From Acidimicrobiia bacterium (GTDB taxonomy: Bacteria; Acidobacteriota; Vicinamibacteria; Vicinamibacterales; CAVVIG01): a stretch of 64,000 nt of DNA. Both the position numbers and the translations under genes were made by a program. The stretch is taken from positions 124,001 to 188,000 of the forward strand of contig VFZL01000002.1 in NCBI GenBank assembly GCA_016871175.1, in the 5' to 3' direction. This document shows positions 17,029 through 25,443 of this stretch, one piece after another (positions within the stretch are counted from its first letter, which is position 1; every line of letters starts with the position of its first letter). The notes beneath the pieces are model-generated. The model did not search any database, was not told where the DNA came from, and was given only the letters and a program-made list of their open reading frames with translations.

Positions 17029-17362
17029 CGCGCGCGGCGTTCGCGTCGCGTTCGCCGGGTTCCCGTATACACGGGGGATTCGCGATCGATTCCAGGCCGT
17101 CTTCGCCCAGGCGGTCCGCGGCGCGTGACGACGTCCGGTCTGGCGCGCGACGAGTGCATCCGCGCCACGCCCGACGATGCGTTGTCCAGCTCCGCTGCGT
17201 CGGCGACGTCCGCGCGTCACTGACCGCCGAAGCGCCGCGGTTGATGGCGGGACATCGGAACGTCACGCCCGCGGAATCTGTTATTCCAGTGCCGCGCCAC
17301 GGCCATGAACTCGAGCAGGAATCGCGCGACGCCGACGTGGACCTGCATTCCCGCGATCCGCC
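17029..17362. other. 334-base gap, no gene recognised
   Basis: This gap lies between two convergent genes. It contains a short hairpin-like cccgt-atac-acggg near 17062 and no convincing open frame. A 46-codon minus-strand stretch ending near 17220 (with FLLEFMAVARHWNNRF) is too short to call and shows no recognisable relative; a gene remnant cannot be excluded. Confidence 0.4.
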
Positions 17363-18331
17363 TTAACGCTTGACAGACTCGCCGCGTGGTTCGCCGATGC
17401 GATGCCGCCCGAGAAACACACGGATGGCTTTATAGGCTCGCTCCATCTCGTGAGTCTTAAACCCGCCGTGGCCGCCGCCCTCGACCGTGATCAGCTCGTT
17501 CGGCACGCCGGCTCCATCCAGAGCTTTGTGCAGCCGCGTGGCCTGGTCGTAAGGCACCACCGGATCGGCGCTGCCGTGAATGGTCAAGACCGGTGGGAGC
17601 CCACGCCGCACGTACGTTGTTGGGGAGACTCGTTTCGCCGTGGTCGCGCGGTCCGGAGCGCTACCGAGCCAGGCCTCGGTGAAATTTCCGGATGATCCGG
17701 GCTTGCGCTTCATCAAATCCTCCACGTCGGTGATGCCATACCAATTGATGACGCCGGCAACCGTCAACTCGCGGGTCGAGAGCTCGCCGGTCGTCCAGGT
17801 GCGGCGTCGATCACCGGGACACTGGCGATCGAGTCCGGCCGATTCGGGTAGGAACCCGGTTGTGAGCGCGAGATGGCCGCCCGCCGAGTTGCCGGTGACC
17901 ACAATGTTGTCAACGTCGAAGTTGTACTGCTTCGCGTTCTGATTCACCCATCGCAACGCACATCGGCAATCCTCGACGGCAGCCGGTGCGTGGGCAACAT
18001 CTGCCATGCGGTACTCAACGTTCACGACCGCCCAACCCATCTCGAGGTACGGCAGGAACGCAAACAACGAGCTGTCCTTCGAGCCATTGGTCCAGCCACC
18101 GCCGTGGAAGTAGACGAGCGTGGGCGTCGCGCTGGCAGCGGTCGGCCGATACACGTCGAGCTTGAGGTCCCAGCCAGCCGCGCGCAGATAGGTGACGTTC
18201 GGCGTGAGGCTGTAGCTGTCCGCTACGTGGATGAACTTGGTTGGTGCGTCGACGGTCTGCGCGACCGCAAGGCCGACACGTGCGATGCACGAGAGGATGA
18301 TGCTGATCGCGACCATGGCAAAGCGTGTCAT
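17363..18331 (-). CDS. Secreted alpha/beta-hydrolase (BD-FAE/HSL-type esterase)
   Basis: A 322-residue protein from the ATG at 18331, preceded by GGGAGAA, with a signal peptide to about AVAQ. The esterase/lipase fold has the oxyanion-hole motif YFHGGGW (74-80), nucleophile elbow VTGNSAGGH with S149, the acid in IHGSADPVVPYD, and a terminal histidine in GGGHGGF. This is the carbohydrate-acyl/feruloyl-esterase-like group of periplasmic serine esterases; the physiological ester is unknown. Two cysteine pairs (DCRC and DRQC) may form disulfides. It stands about 130 bases downstream of the antiporter gene on the same strand. Confidence 0.85.
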   Translation of the reverse strand: MTRFAMVAISIILSCIARVGLAVAQTVDAPTKFIHVADSYSLTPNVTYLRAAGWDLKLDVYRPTAASATPTLVYFHGGGWTNGSKDSSLFAFLPYLEMGWAVVNVEYRMADVAHAPAAVEDCRCALRWVNQNAKQYNFDVDNIVVTGNSAGGHLALTTGFLPESAGLDRQCPGDRRRTWTTGELSTRELTVAGVINWYGITDVEDLMKRKPGSSGNFTEAWLGSAPDRATTAKRVSPTTYVRRGLPPVLTIHGSADPVVPYDQATRLHKALDGAGVPNELITVEGGGHGGFKTHEMERAYKAIRVFLGRHRIGEPRGESVKR

Positions 18332-18461
18332 CGAGGTTTCTCCCTGTGTGTTTGGCAGCGTGTTCGAAGTCGACGAGTCTGGTCGGTGTTGGACAGGCCA
18401 CTCGTACTCGTCGCAGGAGCTCCTAGCGGCTGACGTCAGGTCAGCCACGGGCGATTGTGGA

Positions 18462-20159
18462 CTACGGCCGAGTCGAAGGGGCGGGTTCATACAAGGTGTG
18501 TCGCAGTTCTCCCGTCAGGTAGTCGATTTCGTCGCCTGACCGGTTCAAGAGCGTGAGCGCTCGACGCACCATCTCGACGCCGCCCTCGAATTCAGGCTGA
18601 ACGACGGCGTCGACGCGCAACGTTCGGAGGTCAGCGATGTGCTTCGCGGCGACGGCACGCGCGACGACGAAGACTCGAGGACTGATCTGCCTGGCCCGCT
18701 CAATCCCCAGGCTGATCGATTTCCAGTCGGGCACCGCCAACACGAGCATGCGGGCGTGAACGATCCCAGCCGCCCGCAAGATGTCCTCGTGGCCAACATC
18801 GCCCCACAGGGCGGGCACGCCCTCATCGATGGCACGGGTCACCGTCTCGTGGTGCAGGTCGATGACGGCAAACGGGACTCCCGCACGCTGGAGCGCGTCG
18901 ACCACCGCGTGCCCCGTTCGCCCGAAGCCCGCCACCACGACATGATCCTCCAAGACCGGCAGAGGCGGCTCGCCCAGTGGTCTGGGAGACGCACGTCGGC
19001 GTCGCCGCACCCAGGCGCGCGCCACCGGTAGGAGCCCTGGAAACACCACCGGCGAGAGGGCCATGGATAGTACCGTGCACGTCAAGGCCAGATTGTAGGT
19101 GTCGTCGCCGATGAACTGGCCGGCGCGCCCGGCGCGTGCCAACACGAAGCTGAACTCGCCGATCTGCGACAGTCCGAGACCCACGATCCAGTGTGCCAGG
19201 TTGCCGTAGCCGAACACGCGCGCGAGCAGCCCACAGATCAGGGCCTTGCCCGTCACGATCGCCACGACGAGGACCACGACCTCCCGGGCGTGGGTCAAGG
19301 CGTAGGCGGGATCGAACAGCATGCCCACCGTCACGAAGAACAAGAGGCCGAAGACGTCCCGCAGCGGGCCGATGTCGGCCAGAGCCTGGTGGCTGAGCTC
19401 CGACTCGCTGAGGACCATGCCCGCCACGAACGCGCCGATCGCGAACGACAGCCCGAGCTGATACGCCACGGATCCGATGCCGACGCCGGCCGCGACCACC
19501 GCGATCAGGAACAGCTCGCGGGACTCCAATCGTCCGACACGACGCAGCAGGGACGGCAGGACTCGCGTTCCGACGAACACCATCCCGAGGAGAAACAGCG
19601 CTGCCACCCCAGCCGCCCCGGCCACGCCCGCCCACACTTCGCCGCCGCGTCCGAGCTGCGGCAGGACGATCAGCATCGGCACAACCGCAAGGTCCTGGAC
19701 GACGAGGAGGCCGACCATCACCCGGCTCGCCAGCGTTGTGGTCGTCCCCGTCGTCGCCAGGACCTTCAGCACGACCATCGTGCTCGACAGTGCCACCATC
19801 GCACCGAACCACGCCGCATCGCTCCTGGGCATTCCCGTGATGGCCATCGCGACGCCGGCGCCGAAGAGGGCCGTCAGGACGATCTGGATGGGGCCGCCGA
19901 TCAGCGCGATCCGACGGACCGGCCGAAGGTCGCGGAGGGAAACCTCGAGCCCAAGTGCGAACAGAAGCAGCGCCACGCCGACTTCGGCGAGGAACTCGAT
20001 GTCCTCGAAGTGTATGACGGTCGGCCCCGCTGTGTGCGGGCCGACCGCGATGCCAGCGGCGACGTAGCCGACTAGGAGCGGAAGGCGAAGCGCGCGGGCC
20101 CCGAGCGCCCCGACGAACCCCGCGACGACGATGAGTACGAAATCGTCAGCGATCCCCAT
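18462..20159 (-). CDS. CPA2-family K+/H+ antiporter, KefB-like
   Basis: A 565-residue protein from the ATG at 20159 (MGIADDFVLIVVAGF), the start that begins directly at the first membrane segment. About 12 helices span residues 1-380, with the CPA2 transport core around LSESELSHQALADIGPLRDVFGLLFFV and IGEFSFVLARAG. A cytoplasmic TrkA-N/RCK domain follows at about 400-520, with DHVVVAGFGRTGHAVVDAL as the nucleotide-binding loop. The family exchanges K+ (or Na+) for protons under RCK control. No KefF/KefG-type accessory gene lies nearby. The divergent gap to the next gene is about 250 bases. Confidence 0.88.
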   Translation of the reverse strand: MGIADDFVLIVVAGFVGALGARALRLPLLVGYVAAGIAVGPHTAGPTVIHFEDIEFLAEVGVALLLFALGLEVSLRDLRPVRRIALIGGPIQIVLTALFGAGVAMAITGMPRSDAAWFGAMVALSSTMVVLKVLATTGTTTTLASRVMVGLLVVQDLAVVPMLIVLPQLGRGGEVWAGVAGAAGVAALFLLGMVFVGTRVLPSLLRRVGRLESRELFLIAVVAAGVGIGSVAYQLGLSFAIGAFVAGMVLSESELSHQALADIGPLRDVFGLLFFVTVGMLFDPAYALTHAREVVVLVVAIVTGKALICGLLARVFGYGNLAHWIVGLGLSQIGEFSFVLARAGRAGQFIGDDTYNLALTCTVLSMALSPVVFPGLLPVARAWVRRRRRASPRPLGEPPLPVLEDHVVVAGFGRTGHAVVDALQRAGVPFAVIDLHHETVTRAIDEGVPALWGDVGHEDILRAAGIVHARMLVLAVPDWKSISLGIERARQISPRVFVVARAVAAKHIADLRTLRVDAVVQPEFEGGVEMVRRALTLLNRSGDEIDYLTGELRHTLYEPAPSTRP

Positions 20160-20413
20160 GATTCGCAGCCTACTGGGCACCGCCGGCAGGCGACCGTCGG
20201 TCTGCAGGGCGGTCACCCCGTCGCCCAGCTGCGCGTCGATCCATCCGGAGGCGCTGTCTCTTCGCGCGTTCTGTAGCGGAAGTCGCTGATGGGACTTCCG
20301 TGGGTCCTCTGTCCGCGTCCCCGTAGACGTGGACCTTCTCGCGAAGGATTGTCACCCGCTCTGGCCTCCAACGAGGTGCGTCCGCACCAGCGCCAACCAT
20401 CAGGGGGTTCAAC

Positions 20414-21184
20414 ATGAGCGTGCGTCGATCGTCAACCTGGATTCGCAGCGTCCTCTTCTCCGTTGCCGTCGTCGCGGTCCTCGCGCCACTGGCTGCCGGC
20501 CAGCGATTGTTGTTGCCCCGACCGTTTCCGGTCGCCGAGTTGTTCCTCGAGCTCAACAACACTGACGGCGACCTCGGGATGCATTCCAACCTGGATGGCG
20601 GCGGTTGGACGCAACTCGAAGTGGAGGGACCAAGTGGCCGTCCACTCCTGGGGATTGTCACCACTGGTCCCCTCCGGCGGCAAGCGCTGACGCAGCTTTC
20701 GTTCGAGAGTACGGAGCCGCCCTTCGACGAGCTCGACCCGGACGTGTTCTTTCGTCGCTTCCCAGAGGGCACCCATGAGATTTCGGCTCGAGCGCAGGAC
20801 CAAGAGTACGAGAGCCGAGTCTACCTCTCGCATGTCCTTGCGGCACCCGCCGAGGCCACTGTGCCAGGTCAGCCTGCCGCAGAGAGTTGCACGTCGGAAC
20901 CCTTGCCGGAGGTGTCCGGTCCGGTCCTCATCGACTGGCAACCGGTGACGGCCTCGCATCCGGAGCTGGGACGACCCGGGCAGGTCACGATCTCACGCTA
21001 TCAGCTCTTCGTCCAGCAGGATGACACGAAGCTGAGCCTTGACCTTCGACCGGACGTGACGGAGTTCGAGATCCCGGCGAGCCTTACTGTGGCAGGCGGC
21101 GTGTTCAAGTTCGAGATCATCGCGCGAACGACAACCGGGAACAACACGGCGATCGAAAGCTGTTTTCGCGTGCCGAAACGCTGA
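20414..21184 (+). CDS. Secreted protein with Asp-rich loop and Fn3-like C-terminus
   Basis: A 256-residue protein with a signal peptide (to about APLAAGQ), the ATG following GGGGG. NNTDGDLGMHSNLDGGGW at about 48-65 looks like a short calcium-loop-type acidic segment. The C-terminal part, PVLIDWQPVTASHPELGRPGQVTISRYQLFV, fits a beta-sandwich of fibronectin-III type. Cysteines at CTSEP and SCFRVPKR could pair. I do not recognise a named family or enzyme motif; a secreted binding protein is the cautious reading. Confidence 0.6.
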   Translation: MSVRRSSTWIRSVLFSVAVVAVLAPLAAGQRLLLPRPFPVAELFLELNNTDGDLGMHSNLDGGGWTQLEVEGPSGRPLLGIVTTGPLRRQALTQLSFESTEPPFDELDPDVFFRRFPEGTHEISARAQDQEYESRVYLSHVLAAPAEATVPGQPAAESCTSEPLPEVSGPVLIDWQPVTASHPELGRPGQVTISRYQLFVQQDDTKLSLDLRPDVTEFEIPASLTVAGGVFKFEIIARTTTGNNTAIESCFRVPKR

Positions 21185-21285
21185 GGCACGCGCCTCGCGC
21201 GCGCGCGGATGACCAACCCTCGGCACCATCTCGGCGAGTTGCGAAGCGATACCCGGGGTGGACCGAGGCGCACCCGCCGATGCCC

Positions 21286-21831
21286 TTACTCCAACGGCTG
21301 GATCCGGACGAACATCTGCGTCAGGAAGTCCGGATACCAAATCGTCGGCGGCGTCGTCGAGTTGTCGATCCACTGGAAGCGATTGAGCGCGATCGGCTCG
21401 TCGTTTTCGTAGCAACACGTAGGCGTTGCCAGATAGGCGACCAGATCGGAGAGACCTGCCTCGCTGAGCGTGTGGCGGAACGCGGGCATCCTCGGGCCGC
21501 CGTTCTTGATCCTGGCGGTGACAGCGTCTTGGGTCTTCATGCGCGAGACCACACTCCCGAGCGCAGGTCCGACCAAACCGCTCTTGTCGCCTTTGCGACC
21601 GCCCTGGTTGTGGCACATCCAGCACTTGTAGAAATAGATCGTTTCACCCCGAGCCGCGCCGCTCGACGCAACCTCGTTGTTGGTGAGGACCTCGTACGTA
21701 CGTTGATACCGGTCGACGAGCGCAGTCTCTGAGGGACTGCGTGGCGTCTGCTGTGACGCGAGCGAGACGACGAAGAGGTCGCACATCAAGACGGCGATGA
21801 GGATCGGCTGAGACGTTCGAGGTCGTGTCAT
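21286..21831 (-). CDS. Exported monoheme cytochrome c
   Basis: A 181-residue protein with a signal peptide (about 1-26). One heme-attachment site is seen, YKCWMCHNQGG with C70, C73 and H74, and M115 in NGGPRMPAFRH is a sensible sixth ligand. KSGLVGPALGSVVSR fits class I cytochrome c, and LSEAGLSDLVAYLATP is the C-terminal helix. About 45 extra C-terminal residues include a CC pair and an aromatic-rich tail, which is unusual. It is a periplasmic electron carrier; the partner could be any of the dehydrogenases in the window, with no direct operon link. Confidence 0.85.
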   Translation of the reverse strand: MTRPRTSQPILIAVLMCDLFVVSLASQQTPRSPSETALVDRYQRTYEVLTNNEVASSGAARGETIYFYKCWMCHNQGGRKGDKSGLVGPALGSVVSRMKTQDAVTARIKNGGPRMPAFRHTLSEAGLSDLVAYLATPTCCYENDEPIALNRFQWIDNSTTPPTIWYPDFLTQMFVRIQPLE

Positions 21832-21985
21832 CTCCTTCTCCTCCGATGCGGTGGCGTGGGCCCGTGCCGCGGCCGTTGCGGGGCGAAGCCAGGGGGCCGA
21901 AAGATCGGGTTGAACTCGTGCCCGGCACCCTCAAGGCACGCCAGGCGCGACCCCGCGTGCGAGCCCCATCGCCCATATCGCGTTT

Positions 21986-23662
21986 TCAGACGGCGGGTCC
22001 ACGGGCGCCAGTGGTGGCCTGCCACAGCGTGAGCGCGGCGCGCGCCTTCCAGATCGACTCGAGTACGGCTGACACGTGCTGATCGTCGGAGAACGGACTG
22101 AGGATGTACGACTTCAGCGCCACGATCGGCTCACCGTACGTCGTCTTGCGATAGCAATCCGTCATCGAGATGACGACACCCTGCCCCTGGAGCGCGTCGG
22201 CTTGAACCAGCTCGAAAATCCGACGGTTGTACTCGTTGTGCGCCAGCAGTTGTGCGCGACAAGCCGGATCGGTCCGCTCCTGCTCGGGCACGCTGAACGT
22301 ATCCACGCCGTCCGGATACACGCGGAACAACGTCACCGGTCCGAAGTTCTCGCTGTTGAGAACGGTCGTGGACGCGTGCCCGTCCAACTGCTCACGCAGT
22401 TCCTCCGCCATCGAAACGACGTGACCGAGCAGCGCTTGGAGCCCCTGCCGGCCAAAGAGCCGGAGGTTGGCCAGTGCGGCCAGTGGGCCTGTCCCAGCGC
22501 GCGTGGTCTCGAGCGTGAATCGACCCGGATGGCGCGTGCCGGACTGGAAGATGTACGGCGTGTCTTCGGACCGGTGCGCCAGACGCTCGAGATCGCGGCC
22601 GTCCTTCACCAACACCGCGCTCGAGACGTACGGGGCGAAGCCCGTCTTGTGGAAGTCGACCCCGACCGAATCGGCGAGGCGCAGGTGTCGAATGCGTCGC
22701 GCGGTGCCCGCGAGCGCGCGCACGGTCCGATGGCGAAAGCCGAGCGGATTGCGATCCGGATCGTAATCATTGAAGACACTCCACGCCCAGCCGATCACGG
22801 CGTCCGCGTGGATATGGGGGGTGTAATCGAGGCGATGCTCGCGAACAACGGCGTCACGGACTTTCACCATGCCTGCGAGATCGTCGAGGCCGAAGGCATC
22901 GGTCGTGCCCATGGTAGCCATGATGCACGCCACGCGTTGACCCGAGACAACGATGCGCTTGAGCGTCTGTTCGAACGCATCGAGACGGATCTGATTGTCC
23001 TCCGTCGTCGGCACGCGCACGAGCTGCTCTTCGCCGAGCCCGAGCCAATTCACGATCATCAAACAGGCATAGTGGGCCTGATCCGAGCAGATGACGACGG
23101 CTGGCTCGCGGAGGCCCTGGCGCCGGGCGTCGGGCAGCGCTTTGTCCAGACCAATCTTGGCGCCGTACAACATGGTTCCCGTGCCGCCGAACGTGAACAC
23201 TCCGTCCGACGTCGCCGGGTCGTAGCCGATGAGCGATCCGGTCATGGCGATGGCTTCGACTTCCGCCAGCGCGATTTGCTGCGACGTCTCTTCGCTCACC
23301 AGATTCGGGTTGTAGATCGATGGGAGGAGCCCGCCGATGATGCTGGGAATTGTCGGAGACGGGACGACGTTGATCTGTGCGCGGGGATGACCCCAGATGA
23401 ACATCCCCGAGAAGTGCCTCACCAGATCCGCAGTGACCGCCTCGAGTGAGCTGGGCGCGTCCGCGACCTGTTGCTGACGTGCGGCGTCGTAGTCCAGGGT
23501 GACGGGCACGCCCAACATCGGTGCCACCGACTTCAGCGCGTCAAGCTGGTCGAGGGCTCGGAGAAACGAGAACACGAAGTACGCGTCGTGCATCCGGTCG
23601 GAAACGGGCGCCGGAAACGCGGTCCGCAGTTGGGCGACGAGATCCTTGTAGGGCTGCGTCAT
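21986..23662 (-). CDS. PLP-dependent group II decarboxylase family protein
   Basis: A 558-residue protein from the ATG at 23662. It carries group II amino-acid-decarboxylase motifs: FTFGGTGTMLYGAK (156-169), the ring-stacking histidine in SDQAHYACL, MGTTDAFGLDDL, HIHADAVIGW with the PLP-N1 aspartate D287, and VGVDFHKTGFAPY with the Schiff-base lysine K339. Enzymes of this fold decarboxylate glutamate, aromatic or sulphur amino acids; the substrate cannot be read here. It is divergent from a sodium/solute symporter with about 176 bases between starts, which would suit a substrate/product exchange pair (inference). Confidence 0.83.
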   Translation of the reverse strand: MTQPYKDLVAQLRTAFPAPVSDRMHDAYFVFSFLRALDQLDALKSVAPMLGVPVTLDYDAARQQQVADAPSSLEAVTADLVRHFSGMFIWGHPRAQINVVPSPTIPSIIGGLLPSIYNPNLVSEETSQQIALAEVEAIAMTGSLIGYDPATSDGVFTFGGTGTMLYGAKIGLDKALPDARRQGLREPAVVICSDQAHYACLMIVNWLGLGEEQLVRVPTTEDNQIRLDAFEQTLKRIVVSGQRVACIMATMGTTDAFGLDDLAGMVKVRDAVVREHRLDYTPHIHADAVIGWAWSVFNDYDPDRNPLGFRHRTVRALAGTARRIRHLRLADSVGVDFHKTGFAPYVSSAVLVKDGRDLERLAHRSEDTPYIFQSGTRHPGRFTLETTRAGTGPLAALANLRLFGRQGLQALLGHVVSMAEELREQLDGHASTTVLNSENFGPVTLFRVYPDGVDTFSVPEQERTDPACRAQLLAHNEYNRRIFELVQADALQGQGVVISMTDCYRKTTYGEPIVALKSYILSPFSDDQHVSAVLESIWKARAALTLWQATTGARGPAV

Positions 23663-23838
23663 GTCCCGGTCAGTGTAGCGCTCCCGAGTCACCTCGTCCC
23701 CGGATCTCGGTGCGCACGACGCACAACGCGCTGTCGACCCCTGTGAGTTGGCACAAAAGGGCCTCGTCCATCGGCTAGGCTGGAGCCCGTTCCGCCCTCT
23801 TTCGCCGCGAGGGTTGCCCGAGTACAGTTTGCCTTTGA

Positions 23839-25326
23839 ATGACAACGCTCGACATATCGGTGGTGGCCGTGTATCTCCTCGCGGTCCTCGCGGTCAACCG
23901 CCGGTGGGCCGACAGCGTCGACGCCTCTGCCTGGCTCACGTCGAGGAACTCCATTGGCACTGGTTTTCTTGTCTTCACCGTGGTGTCGACCAACGTGGGC
24001 GCCGGCACCATCATCGGCACCGCGGGCGCCACGGCGCACCTAGGCATCGGGCTCGGCGTGACCTACGGCGTGGGCGTCATGATCGGGTTCTGGATCATGG
24101 CCGTCATGACCCGGCGGATTCGCGCGATCGCGCCGAGCCACGAGCGGTCTTCCTTCTCTGAGTTCTTCCGTCGACGCTACTCGCCGGCTGTGGGCGTGGC
24201 GGTGGGCCTCGCCATTGCGTTCCTCTACTTCTTCTACCTCGCGGCCCAGTTTCGGGCGCTCAGCGGCATCCTCGAAGTGTGGGGCGGATGGGACACGCGC
24301 ATCGCCGGAGTCGCCGCGGCGTTCCTCGTCATCTGGATGACGGCCGGCGCCGGCATCCGCAGCGACATGTACACCGATGCGTTGCACTTCTGGGCGATGG
24401 TCGTGACGATGGTGGCGATCGTGGTGATCGAGCTCGCGCGACAGGGCGGCGCGAACGGCGTCGTCGCAGCGCTCATCGCTCAACAGCGATGGGAACCGCT
24501 CGCGAATCCGTACACGTTCGCGGGGCCGACGTTTGTGTGGCTCGGCATCGGCACCGGCGCGCTCCTCGGACTACCGGCCATGGAGAACTGGCAGCGGATC
24601 GACGCCGCGATCGACACGCGGGGTGCACGGCGAGCCTTTCTGTGGGCCGGACTCCTCAACGCACTCTTCTTTGCGGCCGCCGTGACGCTCGGCCTCGTCG
24701 CCGCGGCGGCGCTGCCGGCAGACACCCCGTCGAATCACGTCCTGTTCAAGCTCATCCAGTATTCGTTGCCGCCCGGGCTGGTCGGTTTGGCAGTGGTGGG
24801 GCTCTTCGCGGCGCTGATGTCGACCGCCAACACGATGCTCATGGTCGCGGTGGCCGTGTTGCTGTCAGACATCCTGTACGGGGATAGAGACGCGCTCCCG
24901 GAGGTGCCGAACCTGCTGCGCACGACGCGTCGACTGACGTGGGCCGTGGGACTCACGGGGTTGGCCATTGCGTTTTTACAGCCGCAGATCGTCAGCCTGA
25001 TTCAGACGGCCCTCTGGGGATCCGGCATCTTGCTTCCGGCGATCGTCGGAGGCCTGTTCTGGTCGCGCGCGAACGCCGCGGCGGCCCTCGGGAGCATCGT
25101 CGTCGGATTTCCGCTGAACTTCGGCCTGTCGTTCGTGCCCGGTCTGCAGGATACCGCATGGATTCCGGCGCTCGGCGCCGCCACCGCCGTGTTCGTGGGG
25201 TTGTCGCTCGTCCGGCGGGGCCAAACACTCGGCGAGCTCCCGGACGGCGACAGCCGCGCGGATGTCACCATCTCCGCTGTGCGGGTCAACGCCGTGGACG
25301 CTGTTGTTTCAGACAAATCACCCTGA
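23839..25326 (+). CDS. Sodium:solute symporter (SSS) family transporter
   Basis: A 495-residue membrane protein with about 13 hydrophobic helices. SSS-family features are TSRNSIGTGFLVFTVVSTNVGAGTIIG at the sodium-site helix, GIRSDMYTDALHFWAM, and the later VVGLFAALMSTANTMLMV. These carriers couple Na+ to uptake of sugars, amino acids or carboxylates in the inner membrane. It is divergent from the PLP decarboxylase, so an amino-acid-related solute is a reasonable guess but not shown. The start ATG lacks a strong Shine-Dalgarno. Confidence 0.87.
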   Translation: MTTLDISVVAVYLLAVLAVNRRWADSVDASAWLTSRNSIGTGFLVFTVVSTNVGAGTIIGTAGATAHLGIGLGVTYGVGVMIGFWIMAVMTRRIRAIAPSHERSSFSEFFRRRYSPAVGVAVGLAIAFLYFFYLAAQFRALSGILEVWGGWDTRIAGVAAAFLVIWMTAGAGIRSDMYTDALHFWAMVVTMVAIVVIELARQGGANGVVAALIAQQRWEPLANPYTFAGPTFVWLGIGTGALLGLPAMENWQRIDAAIDTRGARRAFLWAGLLNALFFAAAVTLGLVAAAALPADTPSNHVLFKLIQYSLPPGLVGLAVVGLFAALMSTANTMLMVAVAVLLSDILYGDRDALPEVPNLLRTTRRLTWAVGLTGLAIAFLQPQIVSLIQTALWGSGILLPAIVGGLFWSRANAAAALGSIVVGFPLNFGLSFVPGLQDTAWIPALGAATAVFVGLSLVRRGQTLGELPDGDSRADVTISAVRVNAVDAVVSDKSP

Positions 25327-25443
25327 ATCCGGTCGAATTATTGCCGTTCCGGTTCCTGCCCCTGGTGTAGGATCCCACCCAATTCCCATGCAGTCCCGGG
25401 GAAGGCCGCTGGTCGGCCAAGCGTCCAGAGAGGGCTACGATCT

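Noticed and set aside
17120-17362. Possible gene remnant in the gap (minus-strand stretch with FLLEFMAVARHWNNRF)
   Set aside because: Only about 46 codons, with no start, ribosome site or recognisable family.
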